DNA of 37,637 bases from positions 1 through 37,637 of the forward strand of contig WQYA01000016.1 of the NCBI GenBank assembly GCA_009781495.1. The letters run 5' to 3'. Under the pieces are notes generated by a model. It saw nothing but the letters and a program-made list of their open reading frames with translations, did no database searches and was not told the origin of the DNA. The translations under genes were made by a program, and so were the position numbers. Position 1 is the stretch's first letter. Each line of letters opens with the position of its first letter. Shown here one piece after another: positions 1 to 8,059 of the stretch. This DNA is from Cystobacterineae bacterium (GTDB lineage: Bacteria > Myxococcota > Myxococcia > Myxococcales > Myxococcaceae).

Positions 1-380
1 AAGTAAAGAGTTCGAGGGGGTCGCGAGTGCTGCAGGAGCCCCCGGCGGGGCCCCAGAGGGTGTTTTTTTGGTTACTTTTTTGTCACACAAAAAAGTGACT
101 CGCCGGTAGGCGAAACCTACTGCTGCCGCGCAGCGGAAACGGCCGGGCCGCAGGCCCAGCACCAATAACCCCCCCGGGGGGTAAAAAAACCGTTTTAGAA
201 ACAGCCGGGCCGCAGGCCCAGCAACAATAACCCCCGCCCCGGAAGGGCAGAAGAGTTGTTTTTGAAAACAGCCGGGCCGCAGGCCCAGCACTAAAGCCGC
301 CCCGCCAGGGGCTAAAAAAAACAGCCGAAGGGAGACAACAACACCCCCGGAGGGAAAAACAACACTCAAAAAAAATGCTT
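1..380. repeat. Left-end array of GC-hairpin repeats (outer part is the contig's inverted terminal repeat)
   Basis: This is non-coding. Positions 10-120 are repeated in inverted orientation at 37527-37637 with a single mismatch (A at 55). Within it, 71-83 and 87-99 pair as a 13-bp stem (GTTACTTTTTTGT against ACAAAAAAGTGAC, one wobble) around a CAC loop, followed by a CGCC/GGCG hairpin at about 101-112. Positions 121-290 hold three copies of a unit of about 62-67 bp centred on the palindrome GGGCCGCAGGCCC (145-157, 207-219, 274-286). Each copy is followed by a C-rich run and an A-tract. From about 288 a different segment (GCCAGGGGCTA, then GAAGGGAGACAAC) matches 8270-8310 in direct orientation. 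No open frame looks real. It resembles REP/MITE-type intergenic DNA; the family is not one I can name. Confidence 0.85.
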
Positions 381-1253
381 TTAACCCCCCGCCCGGAGGG
401 CGGAAAACAAACTGCTAATATCCTCCCCCCTTAACCCCCGGGCTAAAGCCAATTGGAAACTGGCATAGGCGGCGGCAGCCCCGGGCGTATAGACGCCATG
501 GGCGGCGGCGTCCTCAAGGAAGAGGCCTATGTCCTTGTGCATTAACTCTACGGCAAAATGCGTCTCCGGACTGCCCTGCAACATGGCGCTGCCTTTGTAC
601 TCTATATAGGCCGAGGCATAGCTGGAGGCCATGGCTACCTCCAAATATTTCTCCGGCGCAAGCCCCGCCTTCTCCACCGCCAAAAAAGCTTCGGCCAAAG
701 CACTCGTCAACTGGGCTACCACCAGGTTGTTGGCCAGCTTCATTTGGCTGCCGGCGCCGCTGGGCCCACAATGAATGACGCGCTTGGAAACCGCTTCAAA
801 CAGAGGCTGGGCCTTTTCAAGGGCCTGGGCTTCACCGCCGGCCATGACCAACAAAGTGGCGTTTTGGGCCGCAGGCTTGCTGCCGGTGACAGGGGCGTCT
901 ACAAACCAGGCCTGCTTTTGGGCAAAACGCTGGGCCATGTGTTTGGAGAGGGTGGGGGAAACGGTGGAAAAGTCCACAAACACCTGGCCCGCTCTGGCTT
1001 GGGAGAGAAAACCTTCGGGCCCCAGGCAAATGTCCTCCAGGGCCTTGGGGGTAGCCACACAGCAGGCCACCACCTCACAAGCCTCTGCAAGTTGGGCCGG
1101 GGTGTCGGCAACCCGGCAGGGCCAACGCTCGGCAAACTCGGCGGCCTTGGAAGCGGTGCGGTTAAAGACGGCATAGAGGCGTTGTTTATGCCAGAGGTTT
1201 TGGGACATGGCCTGTCCCATAATGCCCAGGCCGGCAAAGCCGATGTTGCGCAT
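381..1253 (-). CDS. NAD(P)-dependent beta-hydroxyacid dehydrogenase (glyoxylate/succinic semialdehyde reductase-like)
   Basis: This is a 290-residue cytosolic oxidoreductase of the 3-hydroxyisobutyrate dehydrogenase family, which interconverts beta- or gamma-hydroxyacids and their semialdehydes with NAD(P)H. The N-terminal Rossmann motif GLGIMGQAM is at residues 8-16. The substrate-binding stretch DAPVTGSKPAA is at 119-129; its GSKxxA form is closer to the GLYR/GHBDH branch than to true 3-HIBDH. The catalytic Lys is K172 in GAGSQMKLANN, and MHKDIGL follows in the C-terminal helical domain. The start is set at the ATG at 1253 because AAAGGAG precedes it; a longer frame to 1295 lacks a site. 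The last residues (ALRAGG) and the stop codon are encoded by the flanking repeat hairpin, so the C-terminus has been formed by repeat DNA. The physiological substrate is unknown. Confidence 0.88.
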   Translation of the reverse strand: MRNIGFAGLGIMGQAMSQNLWHKQRLYAVFNRTASKAAEFAERWPCRVADTPAQLAEACEVVACCVATPKALEDICLGPEGFLSQARAGQVFVDFSTVSPTLSKHMAQRFAQKQAWFVDAPVTGSKPAAQNATLLVMAGGEAQALEKAQPLFEAVSKRVIHCGPSGAGSQMKLANNLVVAQLTSALAEAFLAVEKAGLAPEKYLEVAMASSYASAYIEYKGSAMLQGSPETHFAVELMHKDIGLFLEDAAAHGVYTPGAAAAYASFQLALARGLRGEDISSLFSALRAGG

Positions 1254-1391
1254 AGGGGCTCCTTTCAAAACAGGGGGGTAGTGAGGATAGAGCATATTAG
1301 CCTAAAGCCCTACAATTGGACTATAGGCCTTAGCATTAGAAAATAGGACTGGTAGAAATGAGGACTTTATCCATATGAAATTCAGGAGAGG

Positions 1392-2243
1392 GTGAAGGTG
1401 TCCCAAGCTGTGTCTCAACCCATGTGCCAACCCATGTCCCAACCCCATGAAAAGGCGTCGCCGTGGGCCATTGTCGCCGAGGGCCTCCACAAACGTTTTG
1501 GCCCCTGCCAGGCGCTCAAGGGCCTGTCCCTGCATGTGCCGGCCGGGGCTTTTTATGCCCTGCTGGGCCCCAACGGCGCCGGCAAGTCCACCAGCCTGGC
1601 CTTGTTGAATGGCGTGTTGCAGCCCGACGCGGGGAGTATTTGCATTTTGGGCATGGACGCACGCCAGCACCCCTTGGAGGTGAAGCGTTGCCTGGGGGCG
1701 GTGCCCGAGGAGTTGGCTTTGTTTGAGCGGTTGACCAGCCGCCAGCAATTGCTGTTTTCGGCGCGTATGTTTGGCCTTGGCGGGCAGGAGGCCCAGCGCC
1801 GCGCGGAGGAGCTTTTGGAGTTGTTGGAGCTTTCCCACAAGGCCCATGACTTGGTTGCCTCCCTCTCCAAGGGCATGCGCCGCCGCTTGGCCATTGCTTC
1901 GGCCCTCATACACTCGCCGCGGCTGGTTTTGCTGGATGAGCCTTTTGAAGGCATTGACATTATGGCCGGCGAAATGATTCGCCGCCTTTTGCTGGGGCTT
2001 TCCAAGCAGGGCGTCAGCATTCTCATGACGACGCACGTATTGGAAATTGCCGAAAAAATGGCCAGCCATGTGGGCATTTTGGTGGAGGGGCATATGGCCA
2101 TAGAGGGCCCTATAGAGCCATTAAAGGAGCAGCATAAAGCCCCCAGCCTGGAGGCTTTGTTTTTCCAAGCCCTCCCTAAACCTAAAACCGCCTCCCTGGC
2201 CTTGTCGTTTTTTAACCAAGGGGAAGAGGGGGGGGTTAGGTGA
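1392..2243 (+). CDS. ABC transporter ATP-binding protein (ABC-2 / EcsA-NatA type)
   Basis: This is the cytoplasmic ATPase of an exporter-type ABC system. Visible motifs are Walker A GPNGAGKST (about 59-67), signature LSKGM (158-162), Walker B LVLLDEP with the catalytic Glu at 183, and the H-loop TTH. The usual Q-loop Gln is absent: the stretch reads GAVPEELALFERL, with Glu-Glu where Gln is expected, as I recall for some exporters of this group. The start is a GTG at 1392 or 1398; AGGAGAGG lies immediately upstream and fits 1398 better by spacing. The C-terminal codons run through a tract of eight Gs (2228-2235) just before the stop, so slippage would alter the tail. The membrane partner is very probably the gene at 2403-4052. 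The substrate cannot be inferred. Confidence 0.9.
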   Translation: MKVSQAVSQPMCQPMSQPHEKASPWAIVAEGLHKRFGPCQALKGLSLHVPAGAFYALLGPNGAGKSTSLALLNGVLQPDAGSICILGMDARQHPLEVKRCLGAVPEELALFERLTSRQQLLFSARMFGLGGQEAQRRAEELLELLELSHKAHDLVASLSKGMRRRLAIASALIHSPRLVLLDEPFEGIDIMAGEMIRRLLLGLSKQGVSILMTTHVLEIAEKMASHVGILVEGHMAIEGPIEPLKEQHKAPSLEALFFQALPKPKTASLALSFFNQGEEGGVR

Positions 2244-2410
2244 CGCACCTAAGGAAAGGGGAAGTGCGTAGCCGTCTCCCAAAGCGGTTGTCTCCTGTGC
2301 CAGGGCAGCGCCGGCGGCTGTTGGGGGGGGGCAACCGTTGACGCGCCTAAAGCAAGAGGGGGGGCAAGCGTTGACCCACCTAAAGCAAGGGGGGGGCACC
2401 CGTTGACGCG
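2236..2410 (+). repeat. Degenerate tandem repeat between the ABC ATPase and permease genes
   Basis: Three consecutive units of 32-33 bp share the core GTTGACSCRCCTAAA preceded by a run of 7-9 Gs; their TTG trinucleotides are at 2338, 2371 and 2403. A fourth, degenerate unit with a perfect stem (TTAGGTG / CACCTAA, 3-nt loop, 2236-2252) overlaps the ATPase stop codon. The TTG of the last unit is the best available start for the permease, and its AAGGGGG run could serve as ribosome-binding site. The repeat thus appears to provide the translation signals of the downstream gene. Confidence 0.75.
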
Positions 2411-4052
2411 CCTAAAACTCCCCTCGGCCGTAGGGCATTTTATATTGCTGTCCAAGCTGCGTTTGGACTTTAGGAGGAACCGGGGGGGTTGGCTATGGCT
2501 TATGGGCCTAGGCCTAGCCCTAGGGGTAGGGGGTATTTTAGCACGCCTAACCCTCCTGTTGTTTCGCTTTGCCCCCATAGCCCAGTCCAACTTATGGCCT
2601 GAATTTTTGCTGCACCTTTTGAGTTTTGTCCTAGCGGGGTTATGGGGGTTGTGGCCGTTGTTGTCCCTAGGGGCGGATGACTTCAGTGAGAATACGCGCT
2701 TTAGCCTCTACCCCATTTCCAGTTTCCGCCTGCTGTGGGTAGCCACCCTCGCCCGCATAGCGGAAGTGCGCAACCTGCTGTTGTTGTCGCCCCTGCTGGG
2801 GGCCTTTTGGGGCTATGTGGAGTTGCGCGGGCTGGCCCTCTTCCCCTGGCCCTTGTTGTTGTTGGCGGCCACGGTATTTTTCTATTTGGCTTTGGCGCAA
2901 CTGTTTTCCAACGTCATGTTGTGCATATTGGGGCATAGGCATAACGCCGAAATATTAGGGGGGGGCCTATTGTTATTTTTAGCCCTGGCCACCCTCATTC
3001 CCCCTGTTGACGTTTCCTGGTTATTTGAAGCGGACTTTGGCGCGTTGGGGGCCCTCTCGGACGAGCTGATTGAGCGGGCCACGTTGGCCCTGGGCAAGCT
3101 GCCTACGGGCTATTTGGGGGAGGGGTTAGGCCGCTTAGGCGAAGGGGGGGGTAGGGGCCTAGGCCCCCTGGCCTATGTGATGGCTTTATTGGAGTGGGGG
3201 GCCCTGCTGATGGTGGTAGCCTGGGGGTTTTTGGTGCATTTCCTCCGCAGGAATTTCCGTGCCCCCCCTAAGCCTAAAGCTGCCCAAGCCTGGGAGGGGT
3301 TTGCCAGGCCCTCCAGCCTGAAGGGGGTATTGCTGTGGAAGGAGGCCCTGGAGTTTTGGAAGCACCCGAGGGCGCGTTTGCTGGCCTGCGTACCCTTTGT
3401 ACTGTGCATTTTCATCCGCGTATTTTCCGCCAGGACACTGTTTGTCTATGCCATGGGGGAGGCGGCGGACGCTTTTCTCATGGGGGCTTTGTGCCTCTAT
3501 GCGGCGACGCTGATGACGTCGACTTTTGCCCAAAACAGTTTTGCCTATGAGGGGCAGGCTTTTTTCGCGTTGTTGTCGGCCCCCCTGGACATGGCCTGGG
3601 TATTGCGCGCCAAAAACCTCGTACAAGCCCTGGCAGGGGCCCTTTTGTCGGCCCTGGTAGCCGTATTTTATATGGGCTACATAGGCCGAGGGGGGTGGAG
3701 GGAGTGTTTATTTTCCGCGGGGGCGGTAGGGGTATTGCTGCCGGTATTGTTGTGCGCGGGGAATGTTATGTCGCTTTTATTCCCCGTGAAATTCCACGCC
3801 AGCCTCCAGCGTAAGGACAGGCTGCCCCTGGCCGTTACCCTAGGGGGGGTAGCAGCAGCAGGTTTAGGGGTAGCCCCCTGGAGTTGGCTGGTTTCTTCCC
3901 TAGGGGCTCAAAGGCCCAGCGGGGGGCTAGGTATGCTTTTGTTAAGCTTAGCCCTAGGCTCCTGGATGGTTTATTATAACCTATGGCCCCTCACCACCCG
4001 CTTGCTGGAGTCCAGGAAGGAGGCCATATGCCGAGCCGTCATGCGGGCATAG
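2403..4052 (+). CDS. ABC transporter permease, ABC-2-like multi-spanning membrane protein
   Basis: This 549-residue, very hydrophobic protein is presumed to be the membrane subunit for the ATPase just upstream. Several clear transmembrane stretches alternate with short basic loops, for example WLWLMGLGLALGVGGIL, LLLLAATVFFYLALAQLF and WGALLMVVAWGFLVHFL. A central cytoplasmic segment (RRNFRAPPKPK) is followed by a second membrane block. The conserved-looking YPISSFRLLW region resembles large bacterial ABC-2 permeases rather than any precise family. The best start is TTG 2403 inside the last tandem-repeat unit; the next in-frame ATG (2502) would cut into the first helix. Codons are unusual here: many CTA, TTA, GTA and GGG, with G-runs of eight at 2958-2965 and 3144-3151. 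The pair is inferred to be one transcript despite the 159-bp gap. The substrate is unknown. Confidence 0.8.
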   Translation: MTRLKLPSAVGHFILLSKLRLDFRRNRGGWLWLMGLGLALGVGGILARLTLLLFRFAPIAQSNLWPEFLLHLLSFVLAGLWGLWPLLSLGADDFSENTRFSLYPISSFRLLWVATLARIAEVRNLLLLSPLLGAFWGYVELRGLALFPWPLLLLAATVFFYLALAQLFSNVMLCILGHRHNAEILGGGLLLFLALATLIPPVDVSWLFEADFGALGALSDELIERATLALGKLPTGYLGEGLGRLGEGGGRGLGPLAYVMALLEWGALLMVVAWGFLVHFLRRNFRAPPKPKAAQAWEGFARPSSLKGVLLWKEALEFWKHPRARLLACVPFVLCIFIRVFSARTLFVYAMGEAADAFLMGALCLYAATLMTSTFAQNSFAYEGQAFFALLSAPLDMAWVLRAKNLVQALAGALLSALVAVFYMGYIGRGGWRECLFSAGAVGVLLPVLLCAGNVMSLLFPVKFHASLQRKDRLPLAVTLGGVAAAGLGVAPWSWLVSSLGAQRPSGGLGMLLLSLALGSWMVYYNLWPLTTRLLESRKEAICRAVMRA

Positions 4053-4075
4053 GGGCCCCGTCCGGGAATGGCCCC
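4053..4075 (+). terminator. Short GC hairpin after the permease, weak terminator candidate
   Basis: GGGGCC (4053-4058) pairs with GGCCCC (4070-4075) immediately after the permease stop. There is no T-tract, so intrinsic termination is doubtful. The rest of the gap to 4219 shows nothing recognisable. Confidence 0.25.
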
Positions 4076-4219
4076 GCTGTGGACACCCCTGTGGGCTCGC
4101 CCCGGCCACGGACACTTCCGCTGTAAAAGTATATTGCGCTCACCCTGTCTATTTGGCTATGGAAAGCCGGTTGTTTTGGTTTTCGCTGCAAAAAAATTGG
4201 ACATACAAACAAGGCTAAC

Positions 4220-5755
4220 ATGCGGGTATTCATTAGAGAAAACATATCAAAATGGATTGCAGGGGTGGGCATAGGGTTGATGTGTATTTCGTTGTTTATA
4301 ACGACGAAACTGGACTATGTGCACAGCGACAATGCATGGTATGCCATAACGGGCCGTGCCCTTGCAGAAGGGAATATACTGCTTAGGGATTTTGTCGGGA
4401 GCACCATCTCCCACTATTTTCCCTATTCGGCCATGGAAGGTTTTTGGTCGTTGTTTTTCCGCAACTATGAGATTGTCCACGCATTGTCGATGGTGAGTTT
4501 GACAGTTCTTTTGGGTGGGGTTTTGTTTCTTGCCGTCCAAGTGTTGCTTTGGAAAAGACCCAGCATATTTCCAATATTAGCTTTCGCTGCCCTCATCATA
4601 TCCATGTCTTCAATAGAGTTAGCTGAAGCTTTCACCCATGTTGCACCCATGTTATGCACATTGTCGGCGGCATGTTTGTATTATAGCAAGAACAGCTCGC
4701 CATGGGTGAAGTGTGGCATCGTTGCCCTTCTTGCATGTTGGATTGATAACTATAACATCGTCTATTTTCTTATTCCCATTGTCTTTGAAAACGTCTTTTA
4801 TTCTATCAAAACAAAGAAAATAGACCCCATGGCGAAATGGGTGGTTTTGGGCATGGCTGTCTATGCTATCCGCTATATGTTATTGAAGAATATAGGGCTC
4901 AAGGTTCCGGGGGCGACGGGCATTCTTGAGCGGGGCAGAACCCTGGTGCATTTCAACGAACTTGGCAACAGCTTCTCCAACGTATACCTCTCCTTGGCTC
5001 AACTGTTCTCGGCCAATTTCTGGGGAATGAAGCTGGAATGGGCTATTCCGGGACTCTATTTTTCTGTGGCCATGTTTCTTGCAATCTATCTCCAAGCCAA
5101 ATATTCAATTCAAATATACAAAGAAAAATCCAGCGATAAAAACAGGTTTATGATATTTTTGCTCCTAGGTTCTGTTTTTGTCCTGGGGACGGAGCTGTTT
5201 TCTAAAATAGAAAAAACCCCGAGATATTTAGCGGGATTTTTCATCAACGGCCTCATCATATTGGGCTATTGGTTGAACACAAAATGGCCAACCGGCAAGA
5301 AGCTCGGCGTTCTATTTGTTGTCACTTTTTTGGTTTCCATCATATATCAAACAACCCATGGTCGCTATAGGATGAATCCGAAATTAAAAGAAAGACAGGA
5401 AATAGCGAAAATCATCCGCGCCGAAAATTTGAACAATGGATATGCTTGGTTTGGCAATGCTTTGTCTACAAATTTCGTTTTGAATGAGCAAAGAATTGCT
5501 ACAATAAGCTATAAACCCCATGCTCCCATGTTATGGTTGGTGGACAAAAAAACATTTTATCGTCCTGGAAAATTTGATTTTCTCATTGCTTGGAAAGATG
5601 AACAGCAGGATGAATGGTCAGAGTATGACTGGAATAACCAAGAAATCCGCGACTTTTTCGGAGACCCTAAAAAGACGATAGAAGTCGGTCGTGCTCGCAT
5701 ATATGTCTATGACGACATAACAGACAAGGTGGAAAAGCCGAAGTTAGACAGCTAG
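4220..5755 (+). CDS. Multi-spanning membrane protein, probable GT-C-type glycosyltransferase-like protein
   Basis: This is a 511-residue integral membrane protein. An N-terminal helix (about 12-30) is followed by a first periplasmic loop with acidic HSDNAWY and the stretch GRALAEGNILLRDF. That arrangement (TM1, an Asp-containing loop, then many helices and a soluble C-terminal part) is typical of the GT-C superfamily, which transfers sugars from polyprenyl carriers to glycans or proteins at the outer face of the inner membrane. About 9-10 further hydrophobic segments precede a soluble tail from about residue 385 (KLKERQEIAKIIRAE onward). I do not recognise a specific family. Base composition is clearly more AT-rich than neighbouring genes, which suggests recent acquisition. 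The adjacent GtrA-like remnant fits a surface-glycan context. ATG 4220 has no obvious Shine-Dalgarno sequence. Confidence 0.7.
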   Translation: MRVFIRENISKWIAGVGIGLMCISLFITTKLDYVHSDNAWYAITGRALAEGNILLRDFVGSTISHYFPYSAMEGFWSLFFRNYEIVHALSMVSLTVLLGGVLFLAVQVLLWKRPSIFPILAFAALIISMSSIELAEAFTHVAPMLCTLSAACLYYSKNSSPWVKCGIVALLACWIDNYNIVYFLIPIVFENVFYSIKTKKIDPMAKWVVLGMAVYAIRYMLLKNIGLKVPGATGILERGRTLVHFNELGNSFSNVYLSLAQLFSANFWGMKLEWAIPGLYFSVAMFLAIYLQAKYSIQIYKEKSSDKNRFMIFLLLGSVFVLGTELFSKIEKTPRYLAGFFINGLIILGYWLNTKWPTGKKLGVLFVVTFLVSIIYQTTHGRYRMNPKLKERQEIAKIIRAENLNNGYAWFGNALSTNFVLNEQRIATISYKPHAPMLWLVDKKTFYRPGKFDFLIAWKDEQQDEWSEYDWNNQEIRDFFGDPKKTIEVGRARIYVYDDITDKVEKPKLDS

Positions 5756-5834
5756 AAGACTTTGGCCCAGCCATGTACTGACGCCGTTATGTCCGCCTTC
5801 GTTCATACCTTTTTGTCCCAAGACAGAAGGTTGT

Positions 5835-6068
5835 TTAATTTCTGCCATCCACGGTTTTAAAACTCCAAAAGCGATAGCCGAGATAGCTGGCCGCCAGGGT
5901 AATGGGCAGAGAAAATACATAACTTCCTATTCGGCCGCTACCCAACGAGAGGAAAACATACATGGTTATGAGGCCAAGTCCAAGGCTGCACAGGTTAACA
6001 ACCACAAACCTAAACAGTGGACGGTTTATAGCCTTCTTCTTAGGCGTTATGAGTTTTTTTAGCCCCCT
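5835..6068 (-). pseudogene. GtrA-like membrane protein, 5'-truncated remnant
   Basis: Reading the minus strand from 6068 to the TAA at 5835-5837 gives about 77 codons without an early start codon. The translation contains NRPLFRFVVVNLCSLGLG, a second hydrophobic stretch VFSLPITLAASYLG, and the ending YRFWSFK. This matches the second half (TM3, TM4 and the terminal R-F-W-x-F) of GtrA-family proteins, which are thought to help flip undecaprenyl-phosphate-linked sugars. The frame is closed upstream by TGA (complement of 6069-6071). The only in-frame ATG (5961-5963) lies inside the first helix. An ATG in another frame near 6092 would join it after a one-base shift in the adjacent G/A runs, but it would still not restore the first two helices. 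I therefore call it a degraded gene; a functional two-helix protein with an odd start is possible. Confidence 0.55.
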
Positions 6069-6265
6069 TCAATAGGCCTCCTCTTTCGCCTCATGGGTGT
6101 TTTTCGGCAAGGAATTTTCGGAGTTGTTTCCATTTTGTCGCTCTATGCTTCCCAAGTGCTTTCCCAACACTGAAGACGAAAAAGCAAAAACCTCCTTTTG
6201 TGCTGTATGCTGGTTTTCCAAAACACATGTTAGAGAAAGAACCCCCCCCCATCGCCTATTGGGCC

Positions 6266-7330
6266 ATGACACTCGAAGAGTTGACGGAAAAACTGCACAG
6301 CCGCCAACGTGCATTGGGGTTGTTGCGTTGGTTGTGGCACAGGTCCCCTAACCCCCCGCATAACCCCCTCAGCTTGGACTTAGCCCCCCGCCTGGAGGCT
6401 GTGGGCCGGCGGTGGCTTGAGGTGCTGCAACCCCACGTGCCGGCCGTGTTGCCGAAGCTGTTGAAGACGGTGCAGGCCGAGGACGGGACGTGCAAGGCCC
6501 TGCTGGGGTTGGACAAGGCCCAGGTGGAGGCCGTACACATTCCTCAACGGGGGCGGCATACGCTGTGCCTCTCGTGCCAGGACGGGTGTACGCGGCGTTG
6601 CGCTTTTTGCGCGACGGCCTCCCTGGGGTTTGCGCGCCACCTCCAAGCGGAGGAAATGCTGGCACAGTTTTTTCTGCTGCGTTTTTGGAGGCCCGAAGCC
6701 GCCGTGCGCAACGTGGTGTGGATGGGTATGGGGGAGCCCATGGATAACTTAGACGAGGTATTACGCGCCTTAAGGGTATTAACACAACCCGGCGGGCCCT
6801 GTTTGCGCGCCCAGAAGCTGACGGTTTCCACCTCGGGCGTGTTGCCGGGCATGCAGCGTTTTTTGGAAGAAAGTCAGGCCAGCCTCGCCCTCTCGCTGAA
6901 TGCCACTACCGAGGCGCAGCGCAACCTCCTCATGCCTCAAAACCGCCTGTGGCCCATGGGGGAGTTGCTGGCCCTTTTGCGCCGCCATGCGGAGCGGCAA
7001 CCCAGGCGCGAGCATTTTATCGGTTACCTTCTGTTGAAGGGGGTGAATGACAGTGAGGAGGACGCGGGGCGCTTGGTATACCTCCTTAAAGGTATTCCCT
7101 CCCGGGTTAACCTCATTCCTTTTAACCCCCACCCTAACAGTCCTTTTGAGGCGCCGAGTTTGGAGACGCTCAAAGCTTTTTGGCAAAGGCTGATTCAAGC
7201 GGGGCTACGCTGCCTGGTAAGGTGGCCCAAGGGCCAGGGGGTAGGGGCGGCCTGTGGTCAGTTAGCCGGGGAGGGGGATTCCAGGAGGAGGGGGCAGAAG
7301 TCGGCCGCGTCGGCGGAGGCCAAAACATAG
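6266..7330 (+). CDS. rlmN: 23S rRNA (adenine-2503-C2)-methyltransferase, radical SAM
   Basis: RlmN/Cfr-family enzyme that adds a methyl group to C2 of A2503 in 23S rRNA (and A37 of some tRNAs) through a methyl-Cys intermediate. The radical-SAM cluster Cys are in CTRRCAFC (C-x3-C-x2-C). GMGEP is present downstream, LSLNATTEAQR corresponds to the usual LSLHAP segment, and RVNLIPFNPHPNSPF is typical. Both catalytic Cys are in place: one in TLCLSC ahead of the cluster, the other in AACGQLAG near the end. The start is taken at ATG 6266, where family similarity begins (TLEELTEKL). Frames open from ATG 6200 or 6227 but would add a Pro-rich tail over a run of nine Cs (6242-6250). No Shine-Dalgarno sequence is visible for any of these. 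The last ~25 residues are encoded antisense to the end of the neighbouring phosphoesterase (overlap 7258-7330). Confidence 0.93.
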   Translation: MTLEELTEKLHSRQRALGLLRWLWHRSPNPPHNPLSLDLAPRLEAVGRRWLEVLQPHVPAVLPKLLKTVQAEDGTCKALLGLDKAQVEAVHIPQRGRHTLCLSCQDGCTRRCAFCATASLGFARHLQAEEMLAQFFLLRFWRPEAAVRNVVWMGMGEPMDNLDEVLRALRVLTQPGGPCLRAQKLTVSTSGVLPGMQRFLEESQASLALSLNATTEAQRNLLMPQNRLWPMGELLALLRRHAERQPRREHFIGYLLLKGVNDSEEDAGRLVYLLKGIPSRVNLIPFNPHPNSPFEAPSLETLKAFWQRLIQAGLRCLVRWPKGQGVGAACGQLAGEGDSRRRGQKSAASAEAKT

Positions 7331-8043
7331 TGGACGCCCCCGTGCATGCCTACAAAACCGGAGGAGAGGCTGGGGCCGTGCAGGTGCCCATAGACGCAAT
7401 GTTGGGGGCTATGGCTTTCAATAAGGGTAGAGAAGGGGCTAGGGGCCCCATCCGCATAGAGGGGGGGAAAGTGGCTGGCCACAACATGTATCAGCCGGGG
7501 GTTGGCCTGTATGTATTTTTGGGCTTCGTCCAGGGAGGTTTTAAGCCTTTGGGTTTCGCGCTGAATCATTTGGGCCAAGTCGGGCATAGCGGGTATGCTG
7601 GGCATAGTTTCGCCCTGGGGGTGCAGGGTATGGGTATGGGGGTGCATAGCGCAGGGGGGTTCAGCGAAGTCCCAGAGGCGCGAGCCGGAAATGACATAGG
7701 GCCCGCAGCACACGGCGCTGTTGTGTACACACCCTACAATGGAGGGGAAGGCCTCGAAGAGGGCTTGCAGTTTGCGTGTAGAGTGAGGCCACCAATAGTC
7801 GTGGTTGCCCCGCAGCAGAATTTTTTTGCCGGGCCGTGCATGCAGCCAAGCGAAGTCCTGCGCTGCTTCAGCGGGTTTGAGGGCCCAGGAAATGTCGCCG
7901 GCGACGACGACGCCATCTTCGGGGGTGACGGCCGCGTCCCAGCGTTGCGCGAGGGTATTGGGGTGGCCGAGCCAGCCGAAGCATTCCATGTCTTTTTGGC
8001 GTGTAGAGGGCAGGTGTAAGTCGGCAATAGCGAAGAGGCGCAT
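7258..8043 (-). CDS. Calcineurin-like metallophosphoesterase (COG1768-type)
   Basis: This is a 261-residue cytoplasmic phosphohydrolase of the binuclear metallophosphoesterase fold. All metal-binding motifs are seen: DLHL at the N-terminus, GDISWAL, GNHDYWW, ASHFPPL and GHLHG. The GDISWAL...GNHDYWW combination is characteristic of the COG1768 group, whose substrate is not known to me. ATG 8043 is preceded by AGGAG at a good distance, so the start is secure. The gene converges on rlmN and overlaps it by 73 bp. Its upstream side faces the mid-contig repeat region and the divergent galE, so its promoter probably lies in or next to the repeat. Confidence 0.85.
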   Translation of the reverse strand: MRLFAIADLHLPSTRQKDMECFGWLGHPNTLAQRWDAAVTPEDGVVVAGDISWALKPAEAAQDFAWLHARPGKKILLRGNHDYWWPHSTRKLQALFEAFPSIVGCVHNSAVCCGPYVISGSRLWDFAEPPCAMHPHTHTLHPQGETMPSIPAMPDLAQMIQRETQRLKTSLDEAQKYIQANPRLIHVVASHFPPLYADGAPSPFSTLIESHSPQHCVYGHLHGPSLSSGFVGMHGGVHYVLASADAADFCPLLLESPSPAN

Positions 8044-8059
8044 GTTATTCTCCTAGCAT

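Noticed and set aside
1-120. Transposon or IS inverted repeat at the ends
   Set aside because: No transposase anywhere in the window and 37 kb of housekeeping genes between the repeats; a dispersed repeat at assembly breakpoints is simpler.
558-1346. Plus-strand frame opposite the dehydrogenase
   Set aside because: No family motif, and it lies wholly over a well-supported gene on the other strand.
6069-6314. Minus-strand 81-residue frame upstream of the GtrA remnant
   Set aside because: The sequence shows no GtrA first-half helices or other family pattern and overlaps the rlmN 5' region.
7180-8019. Long Gly-rich plus-strand frame
   Set aside because: It is antisense to a metallophosphoesterase with all metal motifs; composition is that of a shadow frame.
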